64,000 nucleotides of DNA from Paenibacillus solani (GCF_001277345.1 NZ_LIUT01000001.1:1275683-1339682); one strand, 5' to 3'; positions 54,361 through 61,631 are shown, numbered from the stretch's first letter. Numbers and translations are program-made. Notes: generated by a model from the letters alone, not told the origin.

Positions 54361-54639
54361 TTGAATTATTCCGAATTGTTACGCAGTGCCGTAAAGGAAA
54401 GTGGTTGGTCTTATTCTCATATAGTCGAACAATGCAAAGTTCATAACAAAGCAATTTCGCGTTCGTATTTAAGCAAGATATCCAGAGGTTTAATGCCACC
54501 GCCTTCTGATGAAGTGAATAAGGCATTGGCGGTTGTACTTTCTTCAGTTACTTCCCTAACATACGAGAAATTAACATTGGCAAAGTACAAAGAAATAATC
54601 CCGGATGAAGTGCTTAAGGCAATAGCGTCCGGACAATGA
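54361..54639 (+). CDS. Cro-like HTH protein, paralogue of the repressor N-terminus
   Basis: 92 residues from TTG at 54361 with GGAAAGGAGGTG before it. The N-terminus aligns with that of the divergent repressor: NYSELLRSAVKESGWSYSHIVEQ against NYYELLRSYIKESGLSLSVISEK, and SRSYLSKISRG against SKGYISQLQNG, then EVNKALAVV against ELNRALAAV. It lacks the peptidase domain. Expected to compete with the repressor for the operators. Confidence 0.8.
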   Translation: MNYSELLRSAVKESGWSYSHIVEQCKVHNKAISRSYLSKISRGLMPPPSDEVNKALAVVLSSVTSLTYEKLTLAKYKEIIPDEVLKAIASGQ

Positions 54640-54650
54640 AGGAGGGCAAC

Positions 54651-54818
54651 ATGAACAGCCTTAAGGATGTCCTTGGAAACTTGAGAAGTATGGGTATAGA
54701 TCCATCCTTCCTGAATGATGAAATCGAACAGCTGGAAAATGAGATTTTTAGTTACTTTGAGAAGGAGGGCATGAAATGTCAAAACGCACTCTTGAACCCT
54801 ATGAAAGAGAATTCGTGA
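54651..54818 (+). CDS. Small phage protein, acidic
   Basis: 55 residues from the ATG at 54651 (GAAGGAGGG upstream). Acidic and helical (LNDEIEQLENEIFSYFEKEGMK). No family recognised. Its end overlaps the next small gene, so the early genes are coupled. Confidence 0.6.
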   Translation: MNSLKDVLGNLRSMGIDPSFLNDEIEQLENEIFSYFEKEGMKCQNALLNPMKENS

Positions 54819-54895
54819 AAATACTTGCAAAAGGTATCAGAATTCGTATGGAGCAACTTAAAGCAGAGGCGGAGAAGAGAAAAAAAACTGGATAG
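54776..54895 (+). CDS. Very small basic phage protein
   Basis: 39 residues starting MSKRTLEPYE, with a basic helical tail (EQLKAEAEKRKKTG). GAGAAGGAGGG lies 6-8 bases before the ATG, inside the preceding gene. No family recognised; the ribosome site and dense packing are the support. Confidence 0.55.
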   Translation: MSKRTLEPYEREFVKILAKGIRIRMEQLKAEAEKRKKTG

Positions 54896-54910
54896 TTTGG
54901 GGGACAGTGT

Positions 54911-55078
54911 ATGACTCCTGAAAGATTGATGCAAAGGTGTGCGGCAAGGATACGACTTAATGAACTTTTGAGGATTAAACAGAACGCACACCTATTGTAC
55001 AATGCTGGTTCTGAATTTATTGATAGTGAAATATTCAGATTAGAATCTGAACTTCGAAGAAAGGAGGGACAAGCATGA
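54911..55078 (+). CDS. Small phage protein, helical
   Basis: 55 residues (MTPERLMQRC...LESELRRKEGQA), preceded by GGGGGAC. Basic and helical, possibly nucleic-acid or protein binding. Its stop overlaps the ATG of the next gene (GCATGAGA). No family recognised. Confidence 0.6.
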   Translation: MTPERLMQRCAARIRLNELLRIKQNAHLLYNAGSEFIDSEIFRLESELRRKEGQA

Positions 55079-55317
55079 GAGATGTATTTGCTCAGCGGGA
55101 CAAGGAGCGCCGTTCGATCAGGAAAGAACTAAATTCTCTATACCGTAGGTTCATGGAGGCCCATTCCGCTAACGATCTTAAGTTGATGATTTCCCTAGAT
55201 CAAAGAATCAGGGCGCTCAAAGGAACATTGTTGCGCATTGATCCGGTAGAAGAACCGGAATCGTGCAACAGAATACCTAAAAATGAACAAAGATCACGTC
55301 TGGGAAACGTGATCTAA
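55075..55317 (+). CDS. Small basic phage protein
   Basis: 80 residues, rich in Arg and Glu with a helical core (RDKERRSIRKELNSLYRRFMEAHSANDLKLMISLDQRIRALKGTLLRI). AAAGGAGGGAC upstream. No family recognised. The last codons lie in a perfect 9-bp inverted repeat. Confidence 0.65.
   Translation: MRDVFAQRDKERRSIRKELNSLYRRFMEAHSANDLKLMISLDQRIRALKGTLLRIDPVEEPESCNRIPKNEQRSRLGNVI
55291..55315. terminator. Inverted repeat at the end of the early small genes
   Basis: AGATCACGT and ACGTGATCT, perfect 9-bp arms with a 7-base loop, overlapping the gene end. A short T run (CTTTTT) comes 10 bases later, so termination would be weak; a protein-binding site is the alternative. Confidence 0.4.
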
Positions 55318-55403
55318 GTCGAAGCTTTTTAAAAAATTTGTTTGTTCGATTATACCACAAAATTAAGTCATTTGAATAGTGATGCAGAAAGGGGAGAGAG
55401 GTG

Positions 55404-56474
55404 ATGGCCCGTCCATTAAAGGAGAGCCTGGACTATTTCCCGTTAGATATCGATTTTGACCAGGACGATAAACTGATTGTTCCCCTGGCCAAGTTCGGAA
55501 TGGAAGGGCTTGGTGTCATCGTGAAGCTCATGGGAGAAGTATACCGTAAGGGTTACTTCTATCCATGGACTGAACGTGAACATTATGTATTCAGTAACAG
55601 GGTTAATGTTGACATTAACCGAGTAAAAGAAATCGTAAATGATTGCATTAAATGGGGTTTCTTCAATCAAAAAGTGTTTGATGCAGAAGGCGTACTAACA
55701 TCCAAGGGTTTTCAAAAGCGTTTTATTGAAGCTGCTAAGCGCCGGAAGTCCATCACCATCATAGATGATTACCTGCTGATCGACCCAGCAGAAGAATGTA
55801 AAAAGGTATCTCATGATATCACCATAGTTAATGCAGACGGAAACATAGTTAATGTTTACATTAACCCTGATAAATGTAACAACCCGTCAGCACAAATACC
55901 ACAAAGTAAAGTAAAGGAAAGTAAAGTAAAGGAAAGTAAAGAAATAGAGAAAAAAGAATTACCCCCTGAGTCGTTACCGCCTTCAGGGGACGCCCCTTCT
56001 CATGATCCTAAAAAGGGGAAGGGTTCCAAGGAAAAACCCAAATACGATGAGGATAATCCATATTACAAAATGGCCAGTTACTTCAAGACAAAAGTTGATG
56101 AAATGGCTAAAGCTGAAGGATTGATGCATCTCACTGCTAAAACCAATTTACAGACTTGGGCCAATGATTTTAGGTTGCTTGTTGAAGTGGACAAGCAGGA
56201 AGACAAAAATCTAATTCGTAAAGTCATGGATTGGGTAGTAACTGATTCGTTTTGGAAATCCAATGTTCTCAGTGCTTCTAAGTTCCGTGACCAATTCCCA
56301 AAACTGGTATTAGAAATGCGTCGGCCGAAGCAAGGCAAAAAATACTCAGGTACGTCTGAAAAAACCAAAATTGATGTCGTACCTAGCGTAACAGACGGCC
56401 ATCATGTGTCAGATGAGGAAATGGCCGAAATGATGGAGTTTGCACGTCAGATGTCGGGTAAACCGGATGCGTAG
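55404..56474 (+). CDS. DUF4373-type replisome organiser protein
   Basis: 356 residues. The N-terminus ARPLKESLDYFPLDIDFDQDDKLIVPLAKFGMEGLGVIVKLMGEVYRKGYF is the Lin1244/DUF4373 domain seen in phage DnaD-like replication initiators. A low-complexity Lys/Glu/Pro linker (170-235) and a helical C-terminal domain follow. Likely binds the phage origin and recruits the helicase loader. It contains a tandem 15-base repeat at 55905-55934. The ATG at 55404 follows GGGGAGAGAGG. Confidence 0.78.
   Translation: MARPLKESLDYFPLDIDFDQDDKLIVPLAKFGMEGLGVIVKLMGEVYRKGYFYPWTEREHYVFSNRVNVDINRVKEIVNDCIKWGFFNQKVFDAEGVLTSKGFQKRFIEAAKRRKSITIIDDYLLIDPAEECKKVSHDITIVNADGNIVNVYINPDKCNNPSAQIPQSKVKESKVKESKEIEKKELPPESLPPSGDAPSHDPKKGKGSKEKPKYDEDNPYYKMASYFKTKVDEMAKAEGLMHLTAKTNLQTWANDFRLLVEVDKQEDKNLIRKVMDWVVTDSFWKSNVLSASKFRDQFPKLVLEMRRPKQGKKYSGTSEKTKIDVVPSVTDGHHVSDEEMAEMMEFARQMSGKPDA
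55905..55941 (+). repeat. 15-bp tandem repeat inside the replication gene
   Basis: AGTAAAGTAAAGGAA occurs twice in a row (55905, 55920) plus a partial third copy, encoding SKVKE twice. The strand is purely purine plus T. Iterated DNA within a phage initiator gene often marks the replication origin; here that is only a suggestion. Confidence 0.55.
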
Positions 56475-56826
56475 GCTCTGGTTAAACAAAGCCCAGGCGC
56501 AAGCCTCCCGGATGCCTTGTCTCATCCCACGTCAGATTGAAATCAACGGAGATTGGGTTTGGGAAGGGAAATGGGTCGGCGCACCTGAACCTGTCGCTGA
56601 CATACTATTACCGTTTACACGCTGCTCTCAGCTTGGTTGTCCAGTAGGTAAAAAGGAAAAGCCTGCTGCTTATGTATATTGCTCCAGAGAACTCAGCAGT
56701 TACCGCTATGTGCCGATGTGGCCCAGGTTCATTGAGCAGATCGACATGAGCAAAGTCAACGAATTGGAATTACGAGTGCTGAAACGCCGGAGAGGCGATG
56801 GAGTAAGAGATAAATCGAAAGGGTGA
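56467..56826 (+). CDS. Phage protein of unknown function with Cys pair
   Basis: 119 residues from the ATG at 56467, which overlaps the previous stop. Rich in Trp and Arg (INGDWVWEGKWVGAPEPV) with C-x4-C (CSQLGC) and a later Cys. Might bind metal. No family recognised. Confidence 0.6.
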   Translation: MRRLWLNKAQAQASRMPCLIPRQIEINGDWVWEGKWVGAPEPVADILLPFTRCSQLGCPVGKKEKPAAYVYCSRELSSYRYVPMWPRFIEQIDMSKVNELELRVLKRRRGDGVRDKSKG

Positions 56827-56832
56827 AGTGAG

Positions 56833-57144
56833 ATGGAACAAGCAGTGAAGAAGCTGCAAGACGAAATCACGAGCAGCAAAAGGAACCCCTATATCCAGGT
56901 CATCGGTAACTTTTTAATACAGCATGTACAAGCCCATTCAGACAGTGCGGAGCAGATCCTAGCGGAAGGTAAGACCATTGCGAAGAGCTTGGAAGCGATG
57001 AAGAAAGAGGCCATGAAGAAGCAATCAAACGGTATGGCCATGTTAACGGATGAAGAAGGATATGCAATCGTTTTGAATTACTTTGGGATCAATGGACAAC
57101 CTCAAGTTTCACGATTCGATGTGAAGCTTGACGATTTCTTGTGA
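56833..57144 (+). CDS. PcfK-like protein (AcrIIA9-type candidate)
   Basis: 103 residues. Helical, with NPYIQVIGNFLIQHVQAHSD, KTIAKSLEAMKKEAMKKQSNGMAMLTDEEGYAIVLNYFGI. The pattern K-S-x-E...I/M-x-K-E-A-x-K-K...N-G...L-x-D-E-E-x-Y-x-I-V-x-x-Y-F resembles PcfK-like proteins, a family that includes the Cas9 inhibitor AcrIIA9. Its place directly before a PcfJ-like gene supports the family call. Anti-CRISPR activity is only inferred. The following gene overlaps its frame end closely. Confidence 0.55.
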   Translation: MEQAVKKLQDEITSSKRNPYIQVIGNFLIQHVQAHSDSAEQILAEGKTIAKSLEAMKKEAMKKQSNGMAMLTDEEGYAIVLNYFGINGQPQVSRFDVKLDDFL

Positions 57145-57157
57145 GGTGAGCGCCGCT

Positions 57158-58675
57158 ATGAACCAAGCATACAAGGAGTGTAACAAACACTTTCCAAAAT
57201 CGATAAGCCAGGAAATCAAGGATTACGTAACAGAAACGGTTTTGCGGGATAGCCGGTATATTTTCATCCGTAGAGTAGCCAGGGTCCAGTATGGTTACTG
57301 CACACATTGTAACAATCGTTTTCGTACTACAGGCGACTTGAAGCATAACAACAGCACAGAATGCCCGCACTGTCGATCTAAATGTAAAATCAAAAACCAC
57401 GGCATGAGCCGGAAGTATTTATCCGATCATGGATTCGTTGTCTACTATGAGAAATCGAAGATTAATCCAGATTCAGCAATCATCGCACAAGCGTTTAGAG
57501 TATATCGGAACTATTCTGGAGATTACACGAAAGTCGAAACGAAATATGTGGCCGTAGCCCGGTATCTATTTGAATCAGATAACCCAGGTAGAGCAACCAT
57601 GTATGAGTGGTGGGGTGGTTGGAAGGAAGCACAGTCTGTTCATTCTTTGTGGGCGCAGTCCTCATGCTCTAATAGTCGGTGTTCGATAGACAGCATCAAG
57701 GAAGCAATCCAAGGTACACCGTTCCAGTACAGCACATGGGATCAGCACGAGCAACCCCAACCGGATTATATTAAATTCTTTGCACTGTATAGCAAATATC
57801 CAGTCGTAGAGATTTTAACGAAAGTGGGTTTTAAATATTTTGTGAGTGCTAAATTATTCGATCAAAAAACATATAGCTGTATCAACTGGAGAGCAAAACA
57901 GTTCCATGAAGTTCTGAGACTAAGCAAACAGGATTTAAACTTGGTCCTCAAAGGCATGAAAGGCTTAAATCCAATGCAATTACGTTTATTTCAGATGTCT
58001 CGAAAAGACAGCGCGCCACCGACATTACAGGAGATAAAGTCCTTTTTCACTAAATCGGTAGGCGATGTGTTAAACGAACTAAATGTTGTTCTTAAATACA
58101 GTTCCTTACGTAAGGCAATGAACTATATGGGGAAGCAAATAAGAAACTGTGAAACGTATAGAACTTGTTCTGGCTTGCTGATCGCCTGGCGTGACTATAT
58201 CCGAGATTGTGAGACGCTTGAATTAGATTTGGCACACGACTTGATTCTATATCCGAAAAACTTGCACGAGGAACATCAAAGAACAATGAGTCTCGTCAAA
58301 ACCAAAATAGATGAAATTGCCAGAATGAAGATGATAAAACGGGCGGAGGCTCTTCAAAAATATGCGTTTGAAGATCAGAGATTCATCATACGGCCTCCTG
58401 GTAATGCAGATGAAATTATCAAAGAAGGAAAGACGCTGAATCATTGTGTTGCCCGATACGCTGATGATCATGCCAGAGGAAAAACAACGATCCTGTTCAT
58501 TCGCTTAAAAGATAAGCCTGAATGCCCCTACTACACCATGGAAATAAAGAAAAACGAGATTACACAAACAAGGGGATTCAAGAATTCAGCAATGACGGAT
58601 GAAGTGAAGCGATTTGTCCAGAAATTCAAGAGCCATAAACTAACTGAAAAAAGGAAGGAAGCTGTTGCGAAATGA
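57158..58675 (+). CDS. PcfJ-domain protein
   Basis: 505 residues from the ATG at 57158 (GAGGTGAG upstream). N-terminal zinc ribbon (YCTHCNNRF ... CPHCRSKC), a long helical middle part, and the C-terminal PcfJ signature EGKTLNHCVARYADDHARGKTTILFIRLKDKPECPYYTMEIKKNEITQTRGFKN. PcfJ proteins occur on conjugative plasmids and phages and have no settled function. Overlaps the next gene by 4 bases. Confidence 0.82.
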   Translation: MNQAYKECNKHFPKSISQEIKDYVTETVLRDSRYIFIRRVARVQYGYCTHCNNRFRTTGDLKHNNSTECPHCRSKCKIKNHGMSRKYLSDHGFVVYYEKSKINPDSAIIAQAFRVYRNYSGDYTKVETKYVAVARYLFESDNPGRATMYEWWGGWKEAQSVHSLWAQSSCSNSRCSIDSIKEAIQGTPFQYSTWDQHEQPQPDYIKFFALYSKYPVVEILTKVGFKYFVSAKLFDQKTYSCINWRAKQFHEVLRLSKQDLNLVLKGMKGLNPMQLRLFQMSRKDSAPPTLQEIKSFFTKSVGDVLNELNVVLKYSSLRKAMNYMGKQIRNCETYRTCSGLLIAWRDYIRDCETLELDLAHDLILYPKNLHEEHQRTMSLVKTKIDEIARMKMIKRAEALQKYAFEDQRFIIRPPGNADEIIKEGKTLNHCVARYADDHARGKTTILFIRLKDKPECPYYTMEIKKNEITQTRGFKNSAMTDEVKRFVQKFKSHKLTEKRKEAVAK

Positions 58676-59637
58676 CAACTCGTAAGAAAAAGGAAGAGGT
58701 TCAGAGCAAAATTGTGCCAGTTCAAGAAACGTTGGTATTGACCCGTACACCGGATGTAATTGCCGTTGAAATAAGATCAGTCGACGAACAAGCAAGGAAG
58801 TACATGCTCCAATCCGCTATCGATATCGGCAAGAAGTTAAAGGAAGCCAAAGAACTGGTTCCCCACGGTGAATGGGAAGGCTGGCTCCAGGACAATGTGA
58901 ATTATAGTCAGTCAACGGCAAACAACTTCATGCGATTGTCCGAAGAGTATGAGAATTCCCAAGCGTTTGCGAATTTGAGTTACACGCAAGCGGTCGCGTT
59001 ACTCTCCATTCCGGCCGAAGAACGTGAAATTTTCGCGGAAGAGAACAAGGTAGGCGATCTGTCAACGAGAGAGCTGCAGACCCTGATTAAAGAAAAAAAG
59101 GAACTAGAAAAGCAACTGAAAAAAGCTAATGAACAAACCGAGTATGAACGATTGGAACTTGAAAAACTTAAAATCAGCCTGTCTGAAATGCAACAGCAGA
59201 ACGGTATGAACTATGAGCTTGCCGAACGTTACAAGGCTGATCTGGAAGCAGCTCAAAAAACCGGAGATGTCGAGCAGATTAACAAGATCCAGACCAAACT
59301 GAATCAAAAAGAATCCGAGCTAGTGGACAATAAGAAGAAAATCAAAGAGCTTGAAAAACAGCTCAAGGCCAAGCCGATTGATATCCCGGCACCCGAAATT
59401 ATTGAAAAGGTTCCGGAAGATGTAGAGAAAGAGTTGGCCCAGCTGCGCGAACAAGTGAAGCGAAATGAAAACAAGGCAATGGCAAAGTTCGCTGTGATTT
59501 TCGAAACAGTAGTCAAGGATTTTGATAATCTGCTCGGAGCATTATATGAAATTAAAACAACAGCCCCTGATGAACATGAAAGATTTTTAAATGCAGTCAC
59601 TGGCCTGCTTGGACGAATGTCAGAAAAAGCGAAATGA
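58672..59637 (+). CDS. DUF3102 protein with long coiled coil
   Basis: 321 residues. An N-terminal DUF3102 region (YMLQSAIDIGKKLKEAKELVPHGEWEGWLQDNVNYSQSTANNFMRLSEEY) is followed by a coiled coil from about 130 to 280 rich in Lys, Glu and Leu. Found in phages and plasmids, possibly DNA binding or partition related; role not proven. ATGA-type overlaps on both sides. Confidence 0.78.
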   Translation: MTTRKKKEEVQSKIVPVQETLVLTRTPDVIAVEIRSVDEQARKYMLQSAIDIGKKLKEAKELVPHGEWEGWLQDNVNYSQSTANNFMRLSEEYENSQAFANLSYTQAVALLSIPAEEREIFAEENKVGDLSTRELQTLIKEKKELEKQLKKANEQTEYERLELEKLKISLSEMQQQNGMNYELAERYKADLEAAQKTGDVEQINKIQTKLNQKESELVDNKKKIKELEKQLKAKPIDIPAPEIIEKVPEDVEKELAQLREQVKRNENKAMAKFAVIFETVVKDFDNLLGALYEIKTTAPDEHERFLNAVTGLLGRMSEKAK

Positions 59638-59906
59638 GTACACTTATCCCGAAAGCAGCTCAAATGGTCGATGATGCGTTAAGTCGGGTGATTCGTAAGG
59701 GTAGCAGGATAGAGAACTTGAAGCTGGTGGTTTGCCCATCAGCTCCGATTTCTCAAAATCAAACGATTGATACCAGATTTGGAGTATTACGAGTAGAACC
59801 AGGCATCTACGTTCCAAAAGGAGTGGCTTACGTAATTGAAGATCCAATCCGAAAAGGATTCGGTTTTGCTTGGGTGTCTAAGAGGGAAGAAATCAAGGAG
59901 GCATGA
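59634..59906 (+). CDS. Small phage protein
   Basis: 90 residues, mixed alpha/beta (RIENLKLVVCPSAPISQNQTIDTRFGVLRVEPGIYVPKGVAYVIEDP). No family recognised. Overlaps the DUF3102 gene by 4 bases; operon packing supports it. Confidence 0.62.
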   Translation: MSTLIPKAAQMVDDALSRVIRKGSRIENLKLVVCPSAPISQNQTIDTRFGVLRVEPGIYVPKGVAYVIEDPIRKGFGFAWVSKREEIKEA

Positions 59907-59907
59907 C

Positions 59908-60108
59908 ATGAGAATCGATAAATTAAAGACTGGCCGAACATACGTATATCGTAATGGATTGTTACGCCGTCTTGAAAAGATAGAAGTTAAAGAAGGAATA
60001 TTAACTACCGGCTATATACCGATTGATCGTAAAGGAAGCGAAGGTCAAATTCGATGGTCCAAAGCTGAAACGTTCGCTCAACATGCGTTGGGAGAGGCCA
60101 AAGCATAA
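59908..60108 (+). CDS. Small basic phage protein
   Basis: 66 residues from the ATG at 59908 (AAGGAGGC upstream). LKTGRTYVYRNGLLRRLEKIEVKEGILTTGYIPID suggests a small beta-rich fold. No family recognised. Confidence 0.6.
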   Translation: MRIDKLKTGRTYVYRNGLLRRLEKIEVKEGILTTGYIPIDRKGSEGQIRWSKAETFAQHALGEAKA

Positions 60109-60130
60109 ATATGAAAGAAAGGAGCCAACT

Positions 60131-60553
60131 ATGGGGGCTGCGGTGATGCAGATGGAGATATTTCCAAGCGTGACGGAATCCGAGCGCAAGATTGTGAAAA
60201 AACTGTTGAGTGATTACCCGAAGCTTTCCAGGCAGGTTAAGGACGTGAGACGGAGAGATCCCGAAAGCCTTACTCCCGAGCAGCGGAAAGTATTAAATGA
60301 AGGTGGTCCGGTCGTAGATGAAATAAATGTTGCTGTCGGTTTGATTATAGATGATGAAGTCAGAAAGATTTTCGAACATAGGTACATTAAAGGAGTTAAG
60401 TACTCTGGCACGATCGACACTTTTTGGGCGAAGCGAGGGAGAAGCGAGAAGACTATTGACCGCCGTATCGGTGTTGGGGTGGACACTATCGCGGAACATC
60501 TTAAACTATGCGGAATCATTGGAAAAAGTGACGGTAAACTGACGGTGAAATGA
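60131..60553 (+). CDS. Late-gene regulator-like protein (ArpU/RinA/sigma-like)
   Basis: 140 residues from the ATG at 60131 (AAAGGAGCC upstream). SERKIVKKLLSDYPKLSRQVKDVRRRDPE, then EVRKIFEHRYIKGVKYSGTIDTFWAKRGRSEKTIDRRIGVGVDTIAEHLKLCGII, where the last part looks like a sigma region-4 type HTH. Phage proteins of this size just before the terminase often activate late genes. Its last codons and the bases after them contain six direct repeats, a plausible binding site of its own. Confidence 0.65.
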   Translation: MGAAVMQMEIFPSVTESERKIVKKLLSDYPKLSRQVKDVRRRDPESLTPEQRKVLNEGGPVVDEINVAVGLIIDDEVRKIFEHRYIKGVKYSGTIDTFWAKRGRSEKTIDRRIGVGVDTIAEHLKLCGIIGKSDGKLTVK

Positions 60554-60589
60554 CGCTGGATTGACGGTGTTATGACGCCAAAGTGACGG
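60529..60589 (+). repeat. Six TGACG(G/C) repeats at exact 11-bp spacing
   Basis: TGACGG or TGACGC begins at 60529, 60540, 60551, 60562, 60573 and 60584. The 5-base spacers differ, while the hexamers are conserved, so this is a site array and not simple tandem duplication. One repeat per helical turn puts all on one DNA face. The array starts inside the regulator gene and ends 9 bases before a TATAAA box. Confidence 0.9.
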
Positions 60590-60598
60590 TTGATCAAT

Positions 60599-60604
60599 TA
60601 TAAA
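60599..60604 (+). promoter_or_regulatory. Putative late promoter -10 box
   Basis: TATAAA with no -35 hexamer at the proper distance; instead the 11-bp repeats cover the -35 region and upstream. This is the layout of an activator-dependent phage late promoter. Confidence 0.4.
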
Positions 60605-60646
60605 GTAGGCACATAGAGAGGAATTCAAACTCTCCGGTGTGCCTAC
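60605..60646. repeat. Long hairpin (inverted repeat)
   Basis: GTAGGCACA and TGTGCCTAC, perfect 9-bp arms, enclose a second stem GAGAG / CTCTC. Directly after the -10 box. No T tract follows. Confidence 0.75.
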
Positions 60647-60840
60647 TGCCCGTTATCCCGGTAGGACTCGATCATGCTGAATGGTTGCCCTGCTGTCATA
60701 GGGGGAAGCCGGAGCGCTCAGTTGCGGCGGTATGGATGCGGGGAAGGCGGGTAAGATCACCGCTTATTATTATGGCCTAATGGAATGGATAGGTTCGAAT
60801 CCTATCAAGGCCAACTGACAACAGTTTCACAACCTTTTTT
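60647..60840 (+). ncRNA. Noncoding segment with tRNA-like acceptor/T-arm mimic
   Basis: No gene is supported between the regulator and the tyrosine recombinase. Near the end, GATAGGTTCGAATCCTATC (60788-60806) forms a textbook tRNA T-arm with loop TTCGAAT; GGCCT at 60774 can pair with AGGCC at 60808-60812, like an acceptor stem. Only about 8 bases lie between the 5' arm and the T-arm, so D and anticodon arms are absent. The rest is GC-rich with possible stems. Reads as a structured phage RNA or site. Confidence 0.45.
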
Positions 60841-60845
60841 TCATA

Positions 60846-60874
60846 GCCGTCCCTTCGGGGGCGGCATTTCTTTT
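60846..60874 (+). terminator. Terminator before the tyrosine recombinase gene
   Basis: GCCGTCCC-TTCG-GGGGCGGC, 8-bp stem (one T-G pair) with UUCG loop, then TTTCTTTT. It closes the noncoding segment. Confidence 0.85.
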
Positions 60875-60900
60875 GCTCATGTAATCATTGAGGTGGTGGT

Positions 60901-61461
60901 ATGAAGAAAGTACAGCCGATTCGTGATGAACGAATCATAGACGGGATGAAGGAATACTTCCTGCTGCGGAGTATGCGCAACTATTTGTTCTTTTGTATTG
61001 GGATCTACAGCGGACTACGGGTATCCGATTTATGTAAACTTCGGGTTGACGAGGTTCGCGGCTCTCATGTTAGCTTGATCGAGCAAAAGAACAAACATGC
61101 TAAACGGTTCATTATCCATCCAAGTATTCGAAGTGATCTGGATGAGTACATATCCGGTATGAAGGGATCGGATTTCCTGTTTGCCAGCAGGCAGCGGAAG
61201 AAGATAAGCCGCATGAAAAACCAGCCGATTGACCGAACAACTGCCTATCGTTTTCTGAATGATGCAGCCAGGGAATTCGGTCTAAAGGAAATAGGTTGTC
61301 ACACATTGAGAAAGACATGGGCCTATCGGTTATATATGCAGAATCCAGAGAATCTAGCGTTACTAATGGATATGTTCGGTCATAGTGATCCGAGGGAAAC
61401 TTTGGACTATATCGGGCTTACACAGGATATGATGGACCGGGCTATCATGGCTCTTCGCTAA
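60901..61461 (+). CDS. Short tyrosine recombinase (catalytic domain only)
   Basis: 186 residues. All catalytic residues are visible: Arg40 (SGLRVSDL), a beta-hairpin Lys near 63-65, His134 and Arg137 (HTLRKTW), His161 (FGHSDPRET) and Tyr170 (DYIG). The N-terminal arm- and core-binding domains of usual integrases are missing. Such short genes are found near terminases of some phages; role unknown, perhaps dimer resolution or cos-related processing. GAGGTGGT precedes the ATG. Confidence 0.85.
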   Translation: MKKVQPIRDERIIDGMKEYFLLRSMRNYLFFCIGIYSGLRVSDLCKLRVDEVRGSHVSLIEQKNKHAKRFIIHPSIRSDLDEYISGMKGSDFLFASRQRKKISRMKNQPIDRTTAYRFLNDAAREFGLKEIGCHTLRKTWAYRLYMQNPENLALLMDMFGHSDPRETLDYIGLTQDMMDRAIMALR

Positions 61462-61520
61462 TTTCAGTGCAACATAATTCCGCGTTCGTTGCAGTGACTT
61501 CATGATGGAGAGATCCATAT

Positions 61521-61631
61521 ATGAAGAAACGCAATTTTTTTTGCCTAAAACGAGTGCAACAGTATTACCATTATGTTTCACTCAAAAACCAGTATTTAGA
61601 AGAAAAGAGACGACGACCTTTAGCTCACTGA
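61521..61631 (+). CDS. Possible 36-residue peptide
   Basis: MKKRNFFCLKRVQQYYHYV... ends RRRPLAH; basic. GGAGAG lies 9 bases before the ATG. It lies in the 240-base gap before the terminase gene and could equally be chance. The gap also holds two copies of AGTGCAACA (61466 and 61552), possibly part of a packaging site. Confidence 0.3.
   Translation: MKKRNFFCLKRVQQYYHYVSLKNQYLEEKRRRPLAH

Noticed and set aside
60529..60589. CRISPR array
   Set aside because: Unit is only 11 bp with 5-base spacers; CRISPR repeats and spacers are far longer. No cas genes are present in the window.
60738..60814. Complete tRNA gene ending in the T-arm at 60788-60806
   Set aside because: No 5' acceptor strand, D-arm or anticodon arm exists at the needed distance; only a mimic of the acceptor/T half is present.
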